A stretch of 13,481 bases of DNA from Podila epigama (Eukaryota; Mortierellomycota; Mortierellomycetes; Mortierellales; Mortierellaceae). Below are positions 8,569 to 13,481 of the stretch, piece after piece. Where the stretch lies: the NCBI GenBank assembly GCA_015679605.1, contig JAAAVE010000109.1, forward strand, positions 16,474 to 29,954, given 5' to 3'. Each line of letters opens with the position of its first letter. The first letter of the stretch is position 1. The notes under the pieces are model-generated. The model searched no databases. It saw only the letters and a list, made by a program, of their open reading frames with translations, and had not been told where the DNA came from. The position numbers were made by a program, and so were the translations under genes.

Positions 8569-9474
8569 ATGGAGGCAATGGCACAACACCCCAAGGTTTG
8601 AGCCATGAAGAGGGAAGGGAGGGAGAGCGTAGGAGCATTGAATGTCCTGTGCATGATTGACTCTTTGGGCACAAACATAGATTGATTCTAATGTTAAATT
8701 CATACTTTATTATACTTGACATATTTGGGTTGTGAACTCTAGTTTCACGAAGTAGAGAAAGAATGTCGACTCTATCCAGATCACGCAGAGCAGCTCTTTC
8801 AGGTGTATCTAGACTTGACCCAAGGTACCGTTGCTTTTTTTTTTTTTTGGTTGTTTCCTTTTTGTTAAGGATCCTTTCCAAACAACATTGGTGAATGTAA
8901 CATATCCATTAAATCTAATCAAGCACGATAAGACGGGCTTTTCCTTCTATTTCAACTTTTTTTTGATACACCATCATCACTGAGCAGCAAAGGGGTTTGA
9001 AGGAGTGTCTGTGATTCCAGCACCATTGTTGGGCCGATGTCTAGTTGAAGGCAAGAATGTTGATAATGTAAGGATGAGTACGATAGCGAGATGACTCTAT
9101 TTAAGACACATCAATGTGGGATCTTTTTATCAATTTGTATAGTTTTCCATCTCATCATCTTCCACATGAAGGGTAATCACTATACGATACTTCCAGTCTT
9201 GGTAACCGAGACTTGGTCGATCGAGTTGATGCAGGACATATTCGATGCATTGGAAAAGGAGCAGGATGTCCGGTTGCAGGATGCAAGCACGTCCAAGTAC
9301 GTAAAAAAAATGTTCGATGCTTTTTGTGAGTGGATCTATTAGCACTCTCATCTCACTCTTGTATGCTCCGTACCTAAAAAATTACATTTCCGTAGGATCA
9401 CTCTGGCACTGATATCGGCAGACTCTACGTTGACATATGTCAATCTATACAAGTGCGCAACGTCACCACCGTAG
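8569..9474 (+). CDS. SEN15: tRNA-splicing endonuclease subunit Sen15
   Basis: Sen15 is a structural subunit of the four-protein endonuclease that cuts introns from pre-tRNA, pairing with catalytic Sen34. I assemble five exons: 8569–8595, 8743–8824, 8988–9067, 9172–9296 and 9396–9474. Donors are GTTTGA, GTACCG, GTAAGG and GTACGT, and the phases are consistent. The product has 130 residues, close to the 128 of yeast Sen15. It begins MEAMAQHPK (human has HPKY at this point), then FQVYLDLTQAKGFEGVSVI, CLVEGKN, LPVLVTETWSIELM and finally ITLALISADSTLTYVNLY, in family order including the closing strand rich in DST. No single exon exceeds 125 nt, so it is easy to miss. The first donor is non-standard and the exon-4 acceptor (9171) has nearby alternatives. 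Identification rests on motif order and recalled relatives. Confidence 0.85.
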
Positions 9475-9788
9475 CCCTAGTCTTTGTAAAAGGGAACCTT
9501 TGCTATCCGCATGTAGGACAAAATTCAGTGACAGACAGGAGACGCATAAAACACTTTGTAAAAGAACAAAGAATATAAATAATGGGGCGCGTTCACCTGA
9601 AAGCTGTAGACGAAGGACACTGATCATACACGCCACCAAACATGTAGCAGTCACAATTTCCGAGTGTTGCGCTGACCTCACATCACGCCCTCTTCACATC
9701 TTCAACGACTAACTTACACTTTCATTCGCACACACATCAGCACACCTCTCAGAACGAGTTTGAAGAAAAAAGAAACGAACACGCAATC
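9475..9788 (+). promoter_or_regulatory. SEN15 3' end and helicase promoter
   Basis: In these 314 bp no gene is supported. It must contain the end of the SEN15 transcript and the promoter and leader of the helicase gene. An ATAAATAAT cluster near 9574 might act in SEN15 polyadenylation. The last 60 bases are rich in CAC and lead into a favourable start context (AATCATGG). Confidence 0.5.
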
Positions 9789-11914
9789 ATGGCGACAGAG
9801 TACCGGCTGAATGGTAGAGCAGGCGACTGGACAGAGCGAGACACGGTGGACCATTTGCATTCAGAGCCACAATGGGCATCTGACCGACCTGTGTACGAAT
9901 GGGACGGAGGATACACCGAGGAGACTGCACCCATCGACTGGGAACTTGAAAAGTCTCTTTATGATATGAACCATCGTATGAAAGCTGGTAGTTTCTTTTC
10001 AGACTTTGCAAAGTCCGAAGTCAGCATTAGAGGCGCACCCAAGAACTTCAAGGCTATTACAAACGTAATTATTTTTATTTATTTTTCACATTTTTTTTTT
10101 CTTTTTAAGAAGGCGAGGCTGACAAGTATTCTTATACTTTTTGTTGTTGTTGTTAATATACAAATAGTTCAAGGATATAGGGCTGCACCCTACCATCGTC
10201 GAAAATATTGAGAGAATGAATTTCCTAGAACCTACACCCATCCAGGTAATTCAAGAATGAAAAGGAAAGATAAGAACACATACAAAAAAAAAAAAAGGTT
10301 TAACTCGCCAAGAATCTTGACAAAATCAACTCCTTCTAACCATTCGATATCAACTTTCTGTGATTTGTGTCTAGAGTAATGCCATCCCACTTATTCTGAA
10401 GAACTATGATGTGATGGCATGTGCTCAAACAGGCTCTGGCAAGACAGGTGCGTTTCTTATCCCCATCCTGTCAAAACTGCTCAAAAAGGTGACCGACCCA
10501 AAGTACGAGGGCTTTCAGAGAAATCAGCCGGGCGCTCGCCGAACCAAAGCACAGCCACTGGCACTACTCATTTTGCCGACTCGTGAGCTTGCCATTCAGA
10601 TCTTTGACGAGACGCGACGAGTATGTGATTTGAACAATCCTTTTTGATCACGAGAAAAGAAAAAAAATGATGAGACATCAACTGCTGTGATCTGTATACC
10701 ATCTTGACTGTTTTAACTCGGACTAACCTACTTCTTTTCTTGCACCTAGTTGACATACAAGAGCAGACTGCGACCAGTCGTCATTTATGGTGGGTCTGAT
10801 ATGAGGAATCAGAAGGAGCAGCTAATTCGAGGCTGCGAGATTCTGATTTGTACCCCAGGTCGACTTATGGACGTCATGGAGCGCGGACTCGTATCACTTG
10901 CAAAAGTCAAGTATATTGTTCTCGATGAGGCAGATCGGATCCTTGATTTGGGATTTGAGCAAACGATTCGTGATGTTATGCTCAGCTCGGATTTGCCGCG
11001 CGACGAGGGTTTACATACATCCATGTTCAGTGCCACATTCCCATCTGCTGTGCAGATTCTTGCTCGAGACTTTCTGATTGATAATTTCGTCCGCCTTCGA
11101 GTCGGAAGGTATGTATTTCAATTGTTGAAGATGATGTTTGCTCTTGATATGTATTGTTAACCCTTTTTTCTTTGTCTCTTTTCTTACCCTTCATTCTTCT
11201 GTGCCTCCTCTAGAATTGGAGGCGCATCGCGGCATGTCTTTCAAAAAGTGATTCAGGTTGAAGAGTATGACAAGGAAGAGACTTTGATCAATCTTTTGCT
11301 CTCTCAGCCACCGTCGCGAACCCTCATCTTTGTGGAGACCAAGCGGAAGGCTGATTATCTGGATGATGTCCTCTATAACAAGAACTTTCCGTGTATTTCG
11401 TTGCACGGTGATCGCAATCAACAGGAGCGTGAGTTGGCGCTGGAAGCATTCCGCGTGGGACGGAGTCCTATTCTGATTGCGACTGCTGTTGCTGCACGTG
11501 GACTGGACGTGAAGGATGTTGTGCATGTGGTGAACTATGATTTGTGCAAGGATATCGATGACTATGTGCATCGGATTGGAAGAACGGCGAGAGCAGGGAA
11601 CCAAGGTCTGGCCACTTCGTTCTATAACGACCGGAATTATGAAATCGGTCCTCAGTTGGCCAAATTGCTTCGTGAATGTAACCAGGAAGTGCCGCCTTGT
11701 TTGCAACAGTTTGACACTGAGGATGTGTAAGTTGAACGCAATTGAGCTTTTGAGCCTTGTTCTTTTTTTTTCACTTGTTGAAGATAGGACTGATGTTCTT
11801 CGTCTTCTTACTATTATGATTGTTCTTTGTAATAGGTCGTATGAGAATGATGCTGACTTTGTCCAAGAGGATGATGAGCCGAGTTCTGAAGCCGTCGCAG
11901 ACAGGGAGCAATAA
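9789..11914 (+). CDS. DEAD-box RNA helicase, Ded1/DDX3 type
   Basis: An ATP-dependent RNA helicase of the family that remodels mRNA for translation initiation. Six exons: 9789–10064, 10168–10245, 10375–10620, 10750–11108, 11214–11726, 11836–11914, giving 516 residues with all joins in frame. Motifs in order: Q motif with upstream F (93–118, ending PTPIQ), motif I AQTGSGKT (135–142), PTRELA (186–191), TPGR (235–238), DEAD (259–262), SAT (294–296), [11 protein letters not shown] (357–367), TAVAARGLD (410–418), [10 protein letters not shown] (439–448). The spacing and the insert after motif I fit Ded1/DDX3. The 92-residue N-terminus and acidic C-terminus lack the RGG or RS repeats usual in Ded1, and motif VI has Ala where Ded1 has Gly, so it may be a paralogue. 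Ignoring the last intron would add a stop at 11727; GTAAGT at 11727 and an in-frame last exon favour splicing. Confidence 0.95.
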
Positions 11915-12179
11915 TTTGTCTGCCACTCTTTCCAAGTTCTCTTACTATCTCATACATTCACTGTTCTGAAGGTCTTTCTCTTTGTACCTTTCTCTCACTC
12001 TCGCATCCCCACTCTCGCTTTCTCTTTTTTCTTTTTTTTTTTTTTCTTTTCTCGCATCGCTGCATTCTCACCACGGTCCTGGAAGGCTATTGTCTTTGTC
12101 CATTTGCGTGCTCTTTACAATCCTAATTCCATTTTCCTTTTTCACTTTCGACAGGACCAATGAAGGAAATAAAGAGATT
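11915..12179. other. Convergent 3' region between helicase and OLA1
   Basis: These 265 bp between two facing stop codons are strongly pyrimidine-rich on the plus strand (T runs near 12020–12050). No coding potential is credible. Two poly(A)-like signals of opposite direction lie at its right end. Confidence 0.6.
12168..12173 (+). terminator. Candidate poly(A) signal of the helicase gene
   Basis: AATAAA on the plus strand, about 255 nt after the helicase stop codon and just ahead of the OLA1 stop. It is the only canonical signal in this intergenic stretch. Use of it would make the helicase transcript run into the OLA1 3' end. Confidence 0.4.
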
Positions 12180-12184
12180 TTATT
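12179..12184 (-). terminator. AATAAA overlapping the OLA1 stop codon
   Basis: On the minus strand the last codons and stop (AAG AAA TAA AAT) contain AATAAA. If used as a poly(A) signal it would leave a 3' UTR of only a few tens of bases. It may simply be a chance result of the lysine codons and TAA. Confidence 0.3.
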
Positions 12185-13481
12185 TCTTCTTGGTCACATT
12201 GAACTTGAAACGTACGACATCGCCATCCTCCATGAAATAGTCCTTGCCCTTCATCATGTATTTTCCTGCAGCCTTGACAGCGGCATCGGAGCCCAACGTT
12301 GTCAAGTCATCCATCTTCATGACCTATGCACACAAAAAAATAAGAATCGAGACAACAATTGCATCCACACCAAAATAAATAAGCTTCTTCTGAACGAAAA
12401 TGCGAAACGATTCCAAACAATCGTATATGTTACCTCGGCCATAATAAAACCACGCTCAAAATCGGAATGAATGACACCAGCGGCCTGTGGTGCGAGTGTG
12501 TTCTTGCGGATAGTCCATGATCGGACTTCACCTGGTCCCGCGGTAAAGAACTGTTGCAAGTTCAAAGCCTGACGTCCACGGATAATAATTTCTGGCAAGG
12601 CAGAGACGATTTTGGCGCCTGCGGTTTCTGAAGCGTCGTCGAGGACTGTTTGCTTGTCCTCACGGGAATCGTTGAAGAGGGCGAGTTGGTTTTCAAATGA
12701 GCCAGAGAATGGGATCAAGAGATCACCAGGGTGATGTTCATTGATCCAATCCTGAATACGGGCAATGGAAGGGTGAGGTTTGGCATGGAGTTGAAGGTAA
12801 TCTTGTTCACTGATGTTGACCAAGTAGATCATTGGTTTTGCAGTGAGGAGGTATTGTTGGTTGATGACCTGGATATCCTTGTTGGTCCAGTCGCCTGTCC
12901 GGATATCGTTGCCTTGTTCCACCCAAGCAAGACATTTCTCAATGGTCTCAAAGTCTTCTCTCTTCTTCTTTTCCACAGATGTGCCACTCGTGTTATTCGC
13001 GCCCAGTCTTTGAACAACCGTCTTGTATTCGGCATGAATCTTTTGTAACCAGTCAATGTCCCTCAATAACAATTCATAATGGATCGTTTCCAGGTCTCGG
13101 ACAGGGTCTACTGAGCCGTCCACGTGCATCACGCCGGGGTCTTCGAAGCCACGGCAGAGATGGAAGAGAGCATCCACAGATCGAACATGGGACAGGAAAG
13201 CGTTACCGAGACCTTCACCTTGCGCCGCACCTCGCACAAGCCCTGCAATGTCAATGACAGTCAAGTAAGCGGGTGTCTCCTTTTGGGGTGAATAGTGTTT
13301 AGCGAGCCAATCGAAACGTGTGTCGGGCACAATGACCCTTGCTTCGGATGGATCAATTGTACAAAACGGGAAGTTCTCGGCTGGCACAGAAGAATTTGTC
13401 AAGGCATTGAAAAATGTGGATTTTCTAGTGAACAAAAAGACGAGAGAACTGGTTTAGTTTTATAGGCCAAAAAAAAAAAAA
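12180..13481 (-). CDS. OLA1: Obg-like ATPase 1 (YchF family), 5'-partial
   Basis: A conserved P-loop ATPase/GTPase of the TRAFAC class that binds ribosomes and is linked to translation and stress responses in the cytosol. Two exons are in the window, 13424–12434 and 12323–12180, joined in phase 0; 377 residues are visible of a family norm near 395. The first visible residues, KSTFFNAL, are the end of the G1 loop (NVGKST); the acceptor CACTAG at 13430–13425 splits the codon before the lysine, and the intron runs off the window. Further motifs are NFPFCTIDP (switch I region), DIAGLVRGA (G3), YLVNISE (the NxxE that replaces NKxD and gives this family its ATP preference), FTAGPGEVRSWTIRKNT, and a C-terminal TGS domain with AAGKYMMKGKDYFMEDGDVV ending KKK. 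It is convergent with the helicase. Confidence 0.97.

Noticed and set aside
8764-8824. Apparent start of an arginine-rich protein (MSTLSRSRR...)
   Set aside because: It is a frame shadow. The neighbouring frame gives LYPDHAEQLFQVYLDLTQ, which fits Sen15 and joins both flanking exons in phase.
8201-8881. A 226-residue minus-strand open frame taken as one protein
   Set aside because: Only its last part (from 8350 down to 8228) is DPM3 exon one. The rest has lysine runs and no family-like content, and overlaps the SEN15 exons and the shared promoter.
8980-9043. Minus-strand frame ending in NNGAGITDTPSNPFAAQ as a gene terminus
   Set aside because: It looked plausible alone, but it has no upstream exon with matching phase, while the plus strand here reads as Sen15 exon three.
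8508-9050. A 14-nt direct repeat ATGTCTAGTTGAAG seen near 8508 and near 9037
   Set aside because: A repeat of this length is expected by chance about once in a few windows of this size, and neither copy is flanked by other shared sequence.
9091-9342. An 83-residue plus-strand frame as a stand-alone gene
   Set aside because: Its central part is SEN15 exon four; the beginning and end are intron sequence with clear splice sites at 9171 and 9297.
9430-9443. Perfect 14-nt palindrome TTGACATATGTCAA
   Set aside because: It lies within SEN15 exon five and encodes conserved residues (TLTYVN), so coding constraint and chance explain it.

Overview
This is nuclear DNA of a filamentous fungus, most likely an early-diverging one (Mucoromycota). 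The reasons are small GT–AG introns (mostly 90–250 nt) with CTAAC-like branch sites and pyrimidine-rich ends, very compact gene spacing, and the gene set: a three-subunit-type dolichol-phosphate-mannose synthase and an accessory complex I subunit. A decayed nuclease-like gene resembles proteins I recall mainly from Mucoromycota genomes. The phylum is an inference from these traits, not from a marker gene.

Layout. Positions 1–471 hold simple repeats and no gene. Positions 472–1016 (+) are a relic of an XPG-I/FEN-like nuclease-domain gene, broken by stops and frameshifts. Positions 1017–1727 are a pyrimidine-rich leader for a large unrecognised low-complexity gene (1728 to about 5208, +) that ends in two membrane segments. 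After that come NDUFB10-like complex I subunit (5454–6370, −), DPM2 (6715–7293, +), DPM3 (7716–8350, −), tRNA-splicing endonuclease subunit SEN15 (8569–9474, +, five exons), a Ded1/DDX3-type DEAD-box RNA helicase (9789–11914, +, six exons), and the OLA1/YchF ATPase (12180 to beyond 13424, −), which loses its 5' end at the window edge.

Several genes are made of exons so short that single open frames hide them. DPM2, DPM3 and SEN15 only appear after joining exons by splice signals and frame.

Most genes are housekeeping and unrelated to one another (respiration, tRNA splicing, translation). The exception is DPM2 and DPM3. They encode the two small membrane subunits that stabilise and anchor dolichol-phosphate-mannose synthase at the ER, and here they are direct neighbours facing each other. 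The first gene of each divergent pair (NDUFB10/DPM2 and DPM3/SEN15) is only about 220–345 bp from its partner, so each pair probably shares a promoter region. I see no tRNA, rRNA, CRISPR array or intact mobile element. The less ordinary items are the nuclease relic, the DPM2–DPM3 pairing, the ATG-only first coding exon of DPM2, and the unrecognised polyQ/polyD membrane protein.
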